Below, one piece after another: positions 22,419-33,740 of a stretch of 64,000 nt of DNA. Source of the stretch: Adenophora triphylla var. japonica (Eukaryota; Streptophyta; Magnoliopsida; Asterales; Campanulaceae); contig JAFEMH010002438.1 in assembly GCA_022495995.1 (NCBI GenBank), positions 1 through 64,000 of the forward strand, given 5' to 3'. Both the position numbers and the translations under genes were made by a program. Under the pieces are notes generated by a model. The model was not told the DNA's origin. It did no database searches and saw nothing but the letters and a program-made list of their open reading frames with translations. The first letter of the stretch is position 1. Every line of letters starts with the position of its first letter.

Positions 22419-24097
22419 GAGGCCTGCACCTCTCATTTTAGGCACCCCTTTTCACTCCTTAGTGTCCCTCCATAAAGAATACGCCCAGGAAGCTTCACCT
22501 CTCCTCATATACACCCAAAACACCCCCCTAATCCTCTCAAATCACTCACTATTCAACCAATCCCACACACACTTCCTATACACATCAAGAATCGACGATT
22601 CTCACGGAGTCAAGGCTTGATCTCAGCCCCAGAGGTTGCTGTTTGAAGGCTCCTATATCTAACTTGATATAGGAAGTCGTTGTCTTCAAGGGTAACGATT
22701 TTCTACCCTTTTCCTCTCTCTATCTCCTTTGTACATGAGATCTACTTGCTAAATGTGTTGATAATAATGCATCTTGATTAAAATTGCATGCTTTAGTCTC
22801 ATATTGCTTAGATCCGTATCTGATTGCATACCATTTCATGTAATAGCCCCGGCTTGACATTGTCTTGGCATGAACACTCGAGATGAGTGCGGATCCCTCA
22901 TATCCACACCCTCTTGAAGTGCTCACCATTGATATACTTACTCTCTGAGACCTATCAGTGAAGTAACTTGGCTATATTAATGCCTTGTTGCCTCTGAAAG
23001 ACCCAGTTATTCTGATCTCTGCAAATGGCTAAGTATGTCACGCGACATACCTTGCCGGGCAACCTATGTCACGCGACAAACATGGCCGGTTGCGAGCCTT
23101 CCTCTTTTCGGTTTTAATCTGATTTCAACCTTTACCATGCTGTAATCTGATGTCAATCTGCAATTTAATAGCATCTTTGTACATAAAAATGCCATCTTTT
23201 CATCAAAATGTCATCTTTATACATGAAAGTGGCTTCCTTTACATCAAAATAGCATCCCTTGCTCTTAAAATGATATTTTTATGTATAAAGCAGCATCATT
23301 TGCATCAAAAGAACATCTTTGTCATATAAAATGACACCTTTTTGCATAAAGTAGCATCCTTTGCACTTAAAATGTCATTTTTACATAAAAAGTTGCATCC
23401 TTTGCATTGAAAATGTTATCTTTGCACCAAAATAGCATCCTTTGCTCTTAAAAATTATTTCTTTACACTAAAGTTGCATCCTTTGCACCGAAAACCCATT
23501 TTCATACATAAAGTTGCATCCTTTGCATTAAAATCATTTCTTTACATCAAAAAGCATCCTTTGCAAACAAAATAGCATCTTTTGCACTCAAAAATGTCAT
23601 CTTTTTACTAAAAAGGTCATTTTTTACATGCATGTCCCCATTATCAACCTTTGGTATGAACCGGTGTAAAGATCCCATCTTTACATCGTTTCTTCCATTA
23701 AAGGTGCCACAATCTCTTTAGAAAGGGATAAACCTTGAACCTATATCTCCGATTATCGCTTGAGACGAGCATGATAGCTCCAATATAAGCTCAATCGTTT
23801 CAAGGCGTAGGATTGATGGGCTAAGGATACTCCTTTCCTAAAGAACCTCATTTTGGACTATAAAAGAGAGTCTTTCTCTCGATCACGCAAGTCCCAAGGT
23901 TAAAAAGCGGTGATCACAAGTCCAAGATGAGGACGGGATCAAAATACCGAACACATAAAGATCCAAGGAATCCCGAGTGACAACCAACTAAATGGTTTGT
24001 ACGTTCGGAAGACAACTTGGGACATTCCCCCCTCTCTTTTCAACACATGCACACAAGAAAGCACGTAAGCAAGCACGAAAAATGGAATCTAGGGAGA

Positions 24098-24147
24098 CTT
24101 GCTACGGCAAGGCACCTTGGGTGAACGACGATCCGTTCTTCCCAAGG
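24098..24147 (+). other. Two consecutive stem-loops in solo LTR F
   Basis: HP1 is CTTGC-TACG-GCAAG (24098-24111), with a UNCG-type loop closed by C-G. HP2 has outer arms CCTTGGG and CCCAAGG (24115-24121, 24141-24147) and inner arms GAACG and CGTTC. AACTTAACCTCCGAACCC follows. Confidence 0.75.
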
Positions 24148-26159
24148 GGTAACTTAACCTCCGAACCCATTAAAACCTTTTTTTCAAAGTTTTGAGGAAA
24201 TCAAAATGGCGTGGCGACTCCGTTTTTTAAATTAAATCGGATGTTTTCAAACTCGCGTGAATCCGATCTAAAAACAAAATTTTAGAATTTGGGCACACAT
24301 TCACAGATGGAGACAAGGTTTGTGGAGGTGGAGGTGGAGGTTCTGAGATGTATGCAGGGGTTTGCCGCCAATGAGGTGATTGCCCACCAGCTCGCGAGAG
24401 CTTTTCTGTGGTTGATGCTGTCAGTCACTATTTTCGCTAATTCTGGGACATTGGCAATGCTTTGCCTGCTTGACTCTTTGGAGAATTTAGATGAGGTTGG
24501 GGCGGTCTCTTGGGGTGAGACCGGTTTGGCTGAGCTCTACTTCTCTTTGGACTTGTATAGCAGAAACAAGGCTGCTTCGATGGATTGTTTTTTTTTTGCT
24601 TTGGAGGTATTCTCACTTTCTTTTATCTCTTTTACTTTTATGTCTTGAGATTTTTATGAGAGAAATGACATTTTTTGTTTTGAACATGCAGGTCTGGTTC
24701 TGTGAGGTGATCGGGTTCTTTCCTTGGAACCAACAGAGTGATCCGGAGATCCTCCCGACCATGATTCGCTGGAGGGGAGAGGCTAGAGATAAGTTCACCG
24801 GGAAGACCCGGATTACTTTTGATTACAAGATGGTGAGACCCGTTATCAACAGGGACGGTCACGAGGGGGTTGACTTTTATCCTTGGGGGAGATACCCGGA
24901 GGCTTTGCTAGGGGATGCCTTGGTGGCGACCAGGCAGAGGAGGTGGCTGACAGGGCTGACCTGTGACATCATTTACTTGGGGGATCGCTTTTCCAGGCAG
25001 CATGGCCATGTCCCTCCTTTGGGGGTTATCACTCCTCATGACCCTCCACCACTTATGTTGCAGCCCAGAAACTGGTCAGCGGATGAGATAGAGAGGTATC
25101 AGGCCGGTGTGGCGGTCGAAGAGTATTTTGACTTTGCTAACCCGTATGCCACCTTTGTGGAGGCGCGGTTGAGGATGCCGCAGAAGCTAGTGAAGATAGC
25201 CGTCACTCAAGGGTTAGGGGAAGCAGAGCCGATTGATCCGCCTATGCCTCATGCTCATCTCTCCTATGTGGTAAACGGGGTACCGAGGAGGTTCATGGTG
25301 CCTATCCCTGACACGAGGGAGCCCCAGTATACTCTGCCTACTGATAGCACTGTAAGTATCTCTAGGTTCCTTCTCTTTTCGAATTTCTTTGCTTTCTACG
25401 ATTTTGAACTTTTCTGAGATTTTCTGAGTTTTTCTTCTCTTTTCTCGCAGGTCCCTGCTCGTACTTATGATGACTTGGTACGGCAGAAAAGAGGCTGGAA
25501 GGATGTGGCTCGGTCCCTTCTGAGGAAGCTGGCCTGCGCTTCTAGGGCTGGAGCGAACGTGCAGGAGCCCGTGCGCAAGAGAAGGCACGTTGGGAGCACA
25601 GCCTCTACCTCGTCAGCCTCAGGATATCAGACCTCATCCACCAGCGCCGTGCCTCGGGGACAGGGACCCAACATGGGCATTCTGGAGCAGTTGGCGGAGT
25701 ATGAGCACGTGACCGTCAATCTGTCTGACATGAGTGATGATGAAGATTTGATGAGGGATCCCGAGTTTTATGATCTAAGCAGCGATGACGATGAGTCGGA
25801 GGCTTAGGATTCTCTAGGGTTGATCTATGAGAGGAAGAGAGAGAAAACAGTGAACAATTATGCACAATTTGTTTATTTTTTGTTTTATTTGGGCGCCAAG
25901 GAGGCGAAGACAATGTATTAATCTCTTATTTGCTTTTCTTATCAATGCTTTATGTTTTTGCATATTACTTGAGCCTCGGGGCAGCTTTTTTGCTTGGAAA
26001 TGGGGCAGAAATTGGTCCGACAGGGTTTGTGATGATATGTGATTGTATGAATGGTGTTTGGATATGTTCTTATGCAGGTTTTGTTGAGAAAGTGGGGTGA
26101 GAACTCCACTTGGGCAGCAGCTTTGGCTGCTGCAGATTTTTTTTTTGCAGAAGCAAATG

Positions 26160-26240
26160 AGGCCGTCCAGCCAGGTCCTGGGCAAAAGAAGCCGTGTGGC
26201 TGGAAGTCTTATCTGAACTGTTTTTTTTTTCAAATAAAAT
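26160..26240 (+). promoter_or_regulatory. Palindrome doublet upstream of the antisense DUF7745-like gene (element B)
   Basis: AGGCCGTCCAGCCA (26160-26173) and AAGCCGTGTGGCTG (26189-26202) are offset by 29 bp, as in the PMD promoter. An AAATAAAA stretch follows at about 26232, and the proposed ATG is at 26339. The arms are less perfect than at 20836. Confidence 0.6.
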
Positions 26241-26338
26241 CAAAGGAGGGCCTTTTCATTTCATTTTCACCCTAGACTTGTCCCAAGTGATCCCAGAGCA
26301 TATTTTTGACCAAAAATCATCAACTTTGATCACAGCCA

Positions 26339-27786
26339 ATGGAGAAACCAATCAGATTGCAAAAAGGGAAAAGAGACCATTTTCTGTCCGATTTTCAATC
26401 TTGGATGAGGCACAACTTTCAATCTAATAAGGGGCTGCTTGACACCACCTTCAAGATCAAGTCTTTATAGCATTTGAAGGATCTTCCGCCCGATTGGGAC
26501 CTTTTGAGGGCCGCAGCGAAGTTTTGGGATGTTCGGAGACATGTTTACTGCTTTTCTTACAACGAACTCATCCCAACCTTCAAAGACTTCCGTGCATTGA
26601 TTGGGGGTCTAGAAATTGAAATCGTTTCGATTCCTCTGACCGGAGACGTGCCAGTGACGGTAAAGTTGGCATCTTTTCTGCAAATCTCTCTGGAAGAAGC
26701 CGAGGGGATGATGGTAGCCCCTGACAGGATCGATATTTCCGAGATCTCGAGCAGGTTTGGGTCTCCGATTATGGCTGCGACCACGGTGGCTATGGATGCT
26801 TTTATCCTCTGTGTGTTCTCTTTTCTATTCACCGCCGAGTCCTTCGGGGTTTGCCATAGTGGCCTTTTGGACATGGTCAGGGATTGTAGGGCTGGGAAAG
26901 ACATTGTCCCGCTAGTTTTGGGTGAGACTCTACATGGCATTGATAGGATGGCTAGGGGGACCATTTCATGAGGTCTAAGAGCCCTGCTGTGTTGACTTTA
27001 TGGTTACAGGAGAGGCTTGGGACTTTGCCTGGGGCTTCGCCTACTCAGTGCCCTTGGGTGATTTCTCAGAGAGGTGCACCTAGGCAACAGGATCAGGGTG
27101 GCTGGGAGCTGATGATGGCTCAGCTGTCTACCTCTGACATTCACTGGTGGGTGCCTCACTGGAGGCTGCAGACTCGTAGGACATTTCAGGAGCCCTATGT
27201 AGTGAAGGTTTCGGGGCTATCTCTGTCATCTTTCTACATTCCTTGCTTAGTGTCCAGGCAGTTTGGGACCTTACAGGAGCCTTTGGACACTTGGAAGGAC
27301 ATCATTACTATGGAGGTATTGCCTTTTGACATGTGGGATCCGACCAACTTCTCATTTTTCTCGAGAGCATGGACATATGCCGCTTTCCCACCCAGGGCCA
27401 TTCTCAAGAGCAGGAAGAGTACTATCCTGACCACGGCCTACTTGGACTTGTACGAGAAGGAGATGGGGGCGACTCAGGTCATTTTGGGAGAGAGACGTCA
27501 GGCTTTATTGGGGGCTGACTGTGACTCGAGCAGGACTCTGAGGGAAGCTGAGGCCAAGGCTAGCTCCCATAACCGATTAGGTGATCTCATTAGGGACATG
27601 GAAACCCGATATGAGAGGCTATTGGAGGTCCCTCCTCTTACCGAGGCTCAGAGAGAGGGGGTACGGGCTCGTGCCAGGATTGAGAAGGCACTTATTGACA
27701 CAGGCTTGGTGGAGGCTCCAGTGAGGATACCTGAGATTGGGATGAGGGAGACCGACATCATCGACAAGAAGAGGAAGAACACTTGA
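26339..27786 (+). pseudogene. Antisense DUF7745-like gene of element B
   Basis: The start chosen is the ATG at 26339, about 140 bp after the palindrome doublet and in frame with the conserved part. TAG at 26468-26470 interrupts it. Conserved blocks are LKDLPPDWDLLRAAAKFWD, a YNELIPTFKDF motif, LFTAESFGVCHSGLLD and VLGETLHGIDR. A one-base frameshift near 26966-26972 joins this frame to the second half, which carries DIHWWVPHWRL and a charged, helical C-terminus ending KKRKNT. The order of blocks equals that of the 509-codon gene in element C (61824-60295). No intron is needed. It lies 530 bp after the PMD gene in the same orientation. No catalytic motif is visible; the family is plant-specific and of unknown function. 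Confidence 0.75.
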
Positions 27787-28388
27787 CGGGGTCGAGGTAA
27801 AGGGAAGAAGAACAAGGAAAACTCAGTGAATGATGACTGAGAGATCTATTCCTAGGATCCACTTATTGCCTTTTGCAAACACAGTAGTTTATTAGGTCTT
27901 TTTTGTATATTTTAATCTTTGTAGCAGGTTAGCAGAGTCAAGAGTAGACCGTGCTTGAACTCATCAAAAAGTTTTTGATTTGTAATTAACAAAGATATTT
28001 ATCTTAGAACTTATTCAAGACACATTTCATGAAAATTCAGATGTCTTATTTATTGTTTAGACCAAACCATTTCTGGCTACATGCGTTTCCCTTTTATAAG
28101 AAAGACTAAGGGGCTCAGGTCTTCGTAGTTCATTCTGGTGAACTATTGAGATTTTTGTTTGTTTGTTTGTTTTTTTATGTGCAACCCTGTTTTTTGCTTA
28201 GATCGTCCTTTTTGGGTTTTCAGCCTAGCTGGGCATTACTCTTTTTGCACTACATATTTTTTTCTTTTCTTCTTTTTTTTTTTATGTGCAACCCTGTCTT
28301 TTGCCTAGACCGCCCTTTTTGGGTTTTCAGCCTAGCTGGGCATTACTCTTTTTGCACTACATTTTTTTTTAATTATTTTAGTTTTTTT
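27787..28388 (-). other. Intergenic region of element B with a structured motif and a duplicated T-rich block
   Basis: Convergent 3' ends of pol (minus) and the DUF7745-like gene (plus) meet here. A GAACTACG...GTAGCC motif copy lies at 28075-28131, with an inner CCCTT/AAGGG pair on the minus strand. A block of about 100 bp with TATGTGCAACCCTGT and TTTTTGGGTTTTCAGCCTAG is duplicated (about 28170-28260 and 28283-28365). Confidence 0.65.
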
Positions 28389-31300
28389 TTAGACATAATA
28401 CCTGCGGAGCTTATCACCGTTGACTGGATGGACAAAGGGATTGCCGTCCAGGTCAGCAAGCTTCATTGCCCTCCCGAAAGTATCTTCTGCACCACATACG
28501 GGCCAATCCAAACGGGTTCCCATTTTTCCAGAGGGTTGTCTCTGGTAGGGGGCTTTACCTTCAGCACTAAGTCACCCTCTTTGATGTTCCTGGCCTTGAC
28601 CTTTTTGTCGAATGCCCTGGTAATTCGCCTCTGGTAGGCTCGGGTGTGTTCCATGACTTTTAGCCTTCTTTCATCAAGTAGGGCCAATTCATCATGCCGG
28701 CTACGTAGCCATTCTACTTCATTGACGCTGTTCTCTAGGAGGACCCTTAGTGACGGGATTTCCAACTCTACTGGCAACACTGCTTCCATCCCGTAAGTCA
28801 GGGCAAAGGGAGTTTCTCCCATGGCTGTTCTAACAGACGTTCTGTAGCCCCAGAGTGCCAGATGCAGCTTTTTAGGCCAGTCACGACCACGGGTGGCCAT
28901 TTTCCGAATAATCCGTTCGAGCGTCTTATTGGCAGCTTCCACTGCTTCATTGGTCTGAGGTCTGTACGGGGACGATTTGTGGCGAGTGATTCTGAATTCT
29001 GATAGCAATCTATCGCAGTCCCCTTCAAAGTACGACCCGTTATCTGAAATGACCTCATTGGGCACCCCGTATCTGCACATGATATTTTCTTTGACAAACT
29101 GAGCCACCTTTTTGGAGGTGAGGACCTTGTAGGACTTGGCTTCTACCCACTTTGTGAAGTAGTCAACTGCCACTAGCACAAATTCGTGCCCATTACTTTC
29201 AGCCGGGACTATCTTCCCTATCACGTTAATACCCTAAGTTGCAAACGGCCAAGGAGTCATCATGCAGTACAGGTCATGAGGCGGAAGATGATTGAGTTTG
29301 GCAAACCGTTGGCATTTGTCGCACGCTCGGACATGCTGGACACAGTTTGTTTCCATGGAAATCCAGTAATAGCCCATTCTGAGGATTACTTGCATCAACG
29401 CTCTGTCATTCATATGAGGACCGCAGGGACCATTGTGGACTTCGGTCATTAAATCTCTTGCCCTTTCTTGGGTGACACATAAGAGGAGTGGTCCCTGGTA
29501 CCGTTTCTTGTAAAGGTCGCCTCCTAGAATGACATAGTGAGAGGCCAACCGTTTCAGGGCTTGCAAGCTCTTGGCTTTGATGCCTTCCCTTGGTCTACCT
29601 TCTTCATCCCTGAAAGCCAACTCCCCATCCTTGAGGAACTGGTAAATCTGACTGTACCAAGGTTTCTTGACAGGCTCAGGTCCCAAGTCTATTTCACAAC
29701 AGAAAACCGGGGCTTCTCTTCTACCCACTCTGAATGGTTTTATTGCCTTTCCCTCGGGGATCTCTACCAATGAGGCTAGAGTAGCTAAGGCATCTGCGAA
29801 TCTGTTCTTGTCTCTTGGCAGGTAATGGAAGGTTACTTCTCTGAACTGCTCAGTCAACTCTTCTATGTAGGCATGATATTTTTGGAGGTTGGGATCCACA
29901 GTCTTCCACTTGTTGGAGACCTGGTTGATGATCAGGTCGGCTGAGTCTCCATAGACCTCGAGCTCCTTGACATTCCTTTCTAAGGCAGCTTCTAAACCAG
30001 CAATGCAAGCTTCATACTCTGCGATATTGTTTGTGGCAGAGAAGTTCAACTTGATGGCTATTGGCGTGTGCTCATCTTTCGGATCGAACAGTAGCATTCC
30101 TACGCCATTTCCTCTCTTGTTAGCAGCTCCGTCAAAGAATAGCTGCCATCGGTTCTCAGGCTCAACTACGAAGATCCCTTCATCTGGGAATTGGGGTTCA
30201 GGCCCACGGTCCTCATTGCTAGGGAAGTTTGCCAGATGGACTGACAGTGCTTGACCTTTGATTGCCTTTCTCGTCACATAGTTGATGTCATACTCAGCCA
30301 AGAAGAACGACCACTTTGCTAGACGCATCGAAAGGGAAGGCTTGTCGAAGATGTACTTGATGGGGTCCATTTTCGAGACCAAGTTCACAGAGTGGGCTTG
30401 CATGTAATGCTTCAGCTTACCGACTACCCAGACTAGTCCTGCACAAGTCTTTTCGCACGCCGAGTAATTGAGCTCACTTCCTTGCAGCTTCCGGCTGACA
30501 AAGTAAATGGCGTTTTCTACCCGAGAGTCCTTCTTCTCATGAGCCAGCATAGCTCCAACTGCCGTATTAGTGACAGTGAGATAGAGCAGAAGAGGTTTCT
30601 GTCCATGTGGGGGGCATATCACCGGAGGATGTACTAAGTATGCCTTGATTTGGTCAAAGACATCCTGGCATTCCTCAGTCCATTCTGTGTCTGCATTCAT
30701 CTTCATAAGCTTGAAGATGGGCTCGCACATGGTAGTCAGCTGGTTGACAAAATGACTGATGTACTGTAATTTGCCCATAAAGCTTTTGACCTCTGTCTGG
30801 GTTCGAGGCGACCTCATGTTCATAATGGCCTTGATCTTTCGGGGATCGACTTTAATACCTCGTTCTGTGACCATATACCCGAGGACTTTCCCCCTTGTCA
30901 CTCCAAAGGTGCATTTGGCAGGGTTCAGTCTCATGGAATGCTGTCTCAACCTCTCAAAGAACTTTCGCAGGTCGACAAAGTGCTGTCCATCCTCACCTTT
31001 GGAATGGATTATCATGTTATCGACATAGACCTCAATTTCCTTGTGGATCATGTAGTGAAAGAGTGCAGTCGCTGCCCTTTGATACGTAGCCCCGACATTC
31101 TTAAGCCCAAAAGGCATGACAGTATAGCAGTACGTTCCCCACGGTGTGGTGAAGGCTGTCTTTTCTTGGTCCTCCTCGGCCATGTTGATCTGGTTGTAGC
31201 CAGCAAAGCCATCAACGAAGGATTTGACTGTGTAGTTAGCAGTGGCGTCCACCAGAATGTCTATGTTTGGCAAGGGATAGTCGTCGTTGGGGCTGGCCTT

Positions 31301-31882
31301 GTTCAGATCCCAGAAATCTACACAACAACGCACCTTCCCATTGGCCTAAGTCACAGTCACGATGTTGGATAACCTTGTTGGATATTCGATGACCCTGATG
31401 AATCCTACCCGCAGTAGCTTCTCAATCTCTTCTTTGACCTGTAGAGACCACTCTGGCTTGATTTTTCTCAGTTTCTGCTTTACTGGCTTGGCATCTGGTG
31501 CTAGAGGGATTCTGTACTTCACAATCGAACATTCTAGCCCCGGCAAATCCTTATATGACCATGCAAACACATCCATGTATTCTTTAAGCAGATTGATCAG
31601 TCTGTCCTGTTCAGCCCCCTGGAAGAAGTTCCCAATCTGTGTCTCTTTAGGTTCTTCGACAGTACCCAAGTTAACACTTGTCAAAACCTCCTCGGCAGCT
31701 TGGGCCCGGTTTTCCTCTTTGTCTGTAACCTGCTTAAAGATTTCTTTAATGTATTGTTCATTTAGTGTGTTTGCATCTTGTTCAAATGATTCATTATTAA
31801 CTGTTGTTAAGTTATTACTTAATTTATCATTCTTTAAGTTGGCAATAAGGGGATACTCAGAAAGATCTATCATTTCATTCAA
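28389..31882 (-). pseudogene. pol: pol (RT, two RNase H modules, integrase) of element B
   Basis: One frame runs from 31882 to about 28463, broken by TAG at 31334-31336 and TAG at 29234-29236; a one-base deletion near 28465 moves the true end to 28389. Domains in order: linker; RT with CCVDFWDLNKASPNDDY and the catalytic box YVDNM; a degenerate gypsy RNase H (YFVSRKLQGSELNYSACEK); a second, archaeal-type RNase H (LFFDGAANKRG, AEYEACIAGLEAAL, VYGDS, FADALATLASL); and integrase with the HHCC finger, GINVIG, VISDNGSYF and AVEAANKTL. Two active-site Asp codons read Asn (RT second D; integrase first D, 29225-29227). Both stops and both D to N changes are compatible with single transitions. The two-RNase H layout points to the Tat lineage. 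Confidence 0.95.
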
Positions 31883-32058
31883 AGCGAAAGGAAAGATGAC
31901 ATTGGCTACATATTCATAATCTTCAAGCGTGAGGCCTTCAGATGACTCGGAGGACTGGAATTCAAAGACTCCTGACTCACATGACTCTTAACCCTAACGA
32001 CTCTGGACCCTACACTACTTATTGACTCAAAGTGTTTGACATGGGTTGGACTGGGGTT

Positions 32059-33069
32059 TTACTCTTTACAGCCGTTGCCCTGGGGAGTAGCAGTCTTGTC
32101 AGTGTTCTTCAAAAAGCTGGAAACTTCAAACTGATCGAAAGCTTGTCGAGGATCATTCGTAGGTCGGTGCCTCGGAAAGATGGTGAGGGGATCTAGAGAA
32201 GCCTGATGCAATTTCTCAGCGAGCTCGTCTGTGACAATCAGACTCATTGACTGGATGGTCTGACTCATCTTGTCAAGACACTGCTGGTAGGTCATTTTCT
32301 CTCTGCCGATCTTTGATATCACAACCTTGTCTGTGTAGCCAACAGGAGGGTTGGCCTGGATGATGCTGATGAAGTCTTCTTTGGGTGAGACTTTGATTCT
32401 CCCTTGGTTAACCATGTATTCTATGGGAGTCTTGTATTCTGCCTCCAAGTCTGCTAGCTTTTCGTTGAATTTCATAATGGCAATAAACTAAGAGTTTTCT
32501 GACTCAAGAGGATCAATGATGACGAGAGTGTCGGGCTGGACTTTGTTTTGGCTGACTGGTTCCTTGGTGGGCTCCTTGGCGTAACTGACATAATAGTCGA
32601 ATTTGCCTGAGGGCTCTCCTAGAGTTCCCACACTCTTGTCCCCTGCTTCATACCTTTCTTTTAGTTTTTGTAGCATGGACTTCTTCTTCTTCCTCTTTCT
32701 TGAGGGAGCATCCTCGTTAATTCAGTCTTGGTAAGCGTCTTCCAAGCAGCCGTCACAATCACACACGTCATTCCAAATATGGAGTCTGGGTTGAGCTGGG
32801 ACGACCCCTCCAAGTACTTGGTTATCACCATTGTTAATTACCACATCGGCCATTTTTGACACTGGGTTGATGAGACTGACGATTTTGATGGATTATCTGA
32901 GATCCCTGCACCAACAAACTGCTGACCCGATATTCTCACCCGATTCTTTCTCACTGTGGGAAAGGGATAGGCAAGGTTTAGACTCTGGGGTAGGTGTTTA
33001 GGCTGAAGGCTCAAGAAATATGCAAATTAAGAATCTTTCAGTTTACTTAAAACAATGTCTTTTATTAAT
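32059..33069 (-). pseudogene. gag: gag/linker remnant of element B (protease absent)
   Basis: From the right, 33060-32870 keeps a gag N-terminal stretch with QPKHLPQSLN, comparable to RPKHLPSFIPKSLN in element D. The capsid core and zinc knuckle are missing. 32676-32488 encodes AGDKSVGTLGEPSGKFDYYV, shared with element A. 32475-32059 encodes a helical, charged linker. No DTG/DNG protease loop and no G-patch-like motif are present, so about 2 kb has been lost compared with a full gag-PR-linker. The Asn-rich segment around 31800 belongs to the pol linker and resembles that of element C. Confidence 0.65.
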
Positions 33070-33258
33070 TTATATTTGATTGGAAAAGGGGTTGCCCTTC
33101 TTTTTCGCAACTACTCCAGATCCTGGATCAGTGGGTTCCGTCACTACGTCTATAAGTCCCTCGTTTTCCACCTGTATTTCTACCTCCCAGGGTGGACAGC
33201 CCCGGGCGAGGGTCCTATAGGGCACGCGGATCCCACCGACCGAGAGAGAAGAATTCTC
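33070..33258 (-). CDS. Conserved pre-gag leader ORF (element B copy)
   Basis: An open frame between TAG (33259-33261) and TAA (33070-33072) encodes VGGIRVPYRTLARGCPPWEV, then EIQVENEGLIDVVTEPTDPG and a Lys-rich end. It matches the element D copy almost residue for residue and the element A copy more loosely. There is no ATG at its beginning, so it is either read through, spliced or started at a non-AUG codon. Similarity between B and D is high at the DNA level here and drops on both sides. Confidence 0.55.
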   Translation of the reverse strand, partial: ENSSLSVGGIRVPYRTLARGCPPWEVEIQVENEGLIDVVTEPTDPGSGVVAKKKGNPFSNQI

Positions 33259-33314
33259 CTAGGGGTCTAGTGGGTCATAGGAACTTTTAACGCACGCGCG
33301 ATGCGGATTATAGT

Positions 33315-33740
33315 TAAGGCAATGCCGGGAAAGTCTCGTCTTTCAGCCTTAACGGAATTTCGGCAGAGTTTCGCTTGCGCGATTGACGTTTTGACTTTTG
33401 GCATTATCCAAGAAGATAATAGGCATGGGTCGGACGGTAAAAGCCGAATGACACGGTGTCACATTGAGCTTTGTTGCATACGTTGCGCGAGTCAAAGTCA
33501 AATTCAATACCGGGTCAAGATCTTACCAATTTTTCCTTGACGGAATTTCTGCAGAGCTCCGCTTGCGCGAAAGATCTTTTGATTTTTGATTTTTTTTTGC
33601 GTGGACTTGGGCTTGACTATTACGTATCCCGTGGGGGTCAAAGTCAAAGTCAATGACGGAGTCAAGATTCTGCCAATTTTTCCTTGGCGGAATTTCGGCA
33701 GAGTTTCGCTTGCGCGAAGGATCTTGACTTTCAACATGGG
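33315..33740. repeat. Three diverged copies of a hairpin-forming unit in the leader of element B
   Basis: Copies at about 33328-33395, 33511-33585 and 33656-33730 share CAGAGTTTCGCTTGCGCGA. The third copy is bounded by GTCAAGATTC and GGATCTTGAC, and contains CTGCC...GGCAG, so it can fold into a long stem. Element D has two related units at about 56975-57060 and 57165-57250. Confidence 0.7.

Larger units (their letters stand above)
22072..24305 (+). mobile_element. Solo LTR F, 2234 bp, target duplication gatgg
   Basis: It starts TTTAAGTACCC (the family start TGTAAGTACCC with a G to T change) and ends CACACATTCACA. It is flanked by gatgg at 22067-22071 and 24306-24310. No primer site or internal sequence is present, so it results from LTR-LTR recombination. 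It belongs to the LTR family of B (shared ends, TATA context, hairpins, CAAAATGGCGTGGCGACTCC) but is on the opposite strand. TATA is at 22411-22418. AT-rich degenerate repeats with GCATCCTTTGCA phrases occupy about 23150-23640. Confidence 0.95.
20989..25807 (+). pseudogene. Antisense PMD gene of element B, four exons, split by a solo LTR
   Basis: Exons are 20989-21165, 21696-24606 (containing solo LTR F), 24692-25351 and 25451-25807, with GT/AG borders and all introns in phase 0. Without the LTR the product would be about 620 residues. Exon 2 has the PMD signature FWWDTTHSFHLSWGEITVTP followed by ADFTAITGLQF. Exon 3 carries GLTCDIIYLGDRFSRQHGH. The last exon is basic (VRKRRHV), then Ser-rich, with an acidic tail (DLSSDDDESEA). 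Damage: TAG at 21996-21998 and the LTR insertion; the reading frame is otherwise intact, and removing the LTR plus one 5-bp duplication restores phase. It is antisense to pol of B. PMD proteins are linked to silencing and to transposons; the role here is unknown, and DNA binding or anti-silencing is a guess. Confidence 0.88.

Noticed and set aside
20989..25807. Reading the PMD gene of B as an ordinary host gene
   Set aside because: It lies between pol and the tandem belts of element B, antisense, in the order found in A and C, and shares its promoter palindromes with the LTR of B. It is therefore treated as part of the element.
29537..31372. Plus-strand open frames across pol of element B (for example 30938-31372)
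   Set aside because: They are reverse-strand shadows of the strongly coding pol frame, with no domain of their own.
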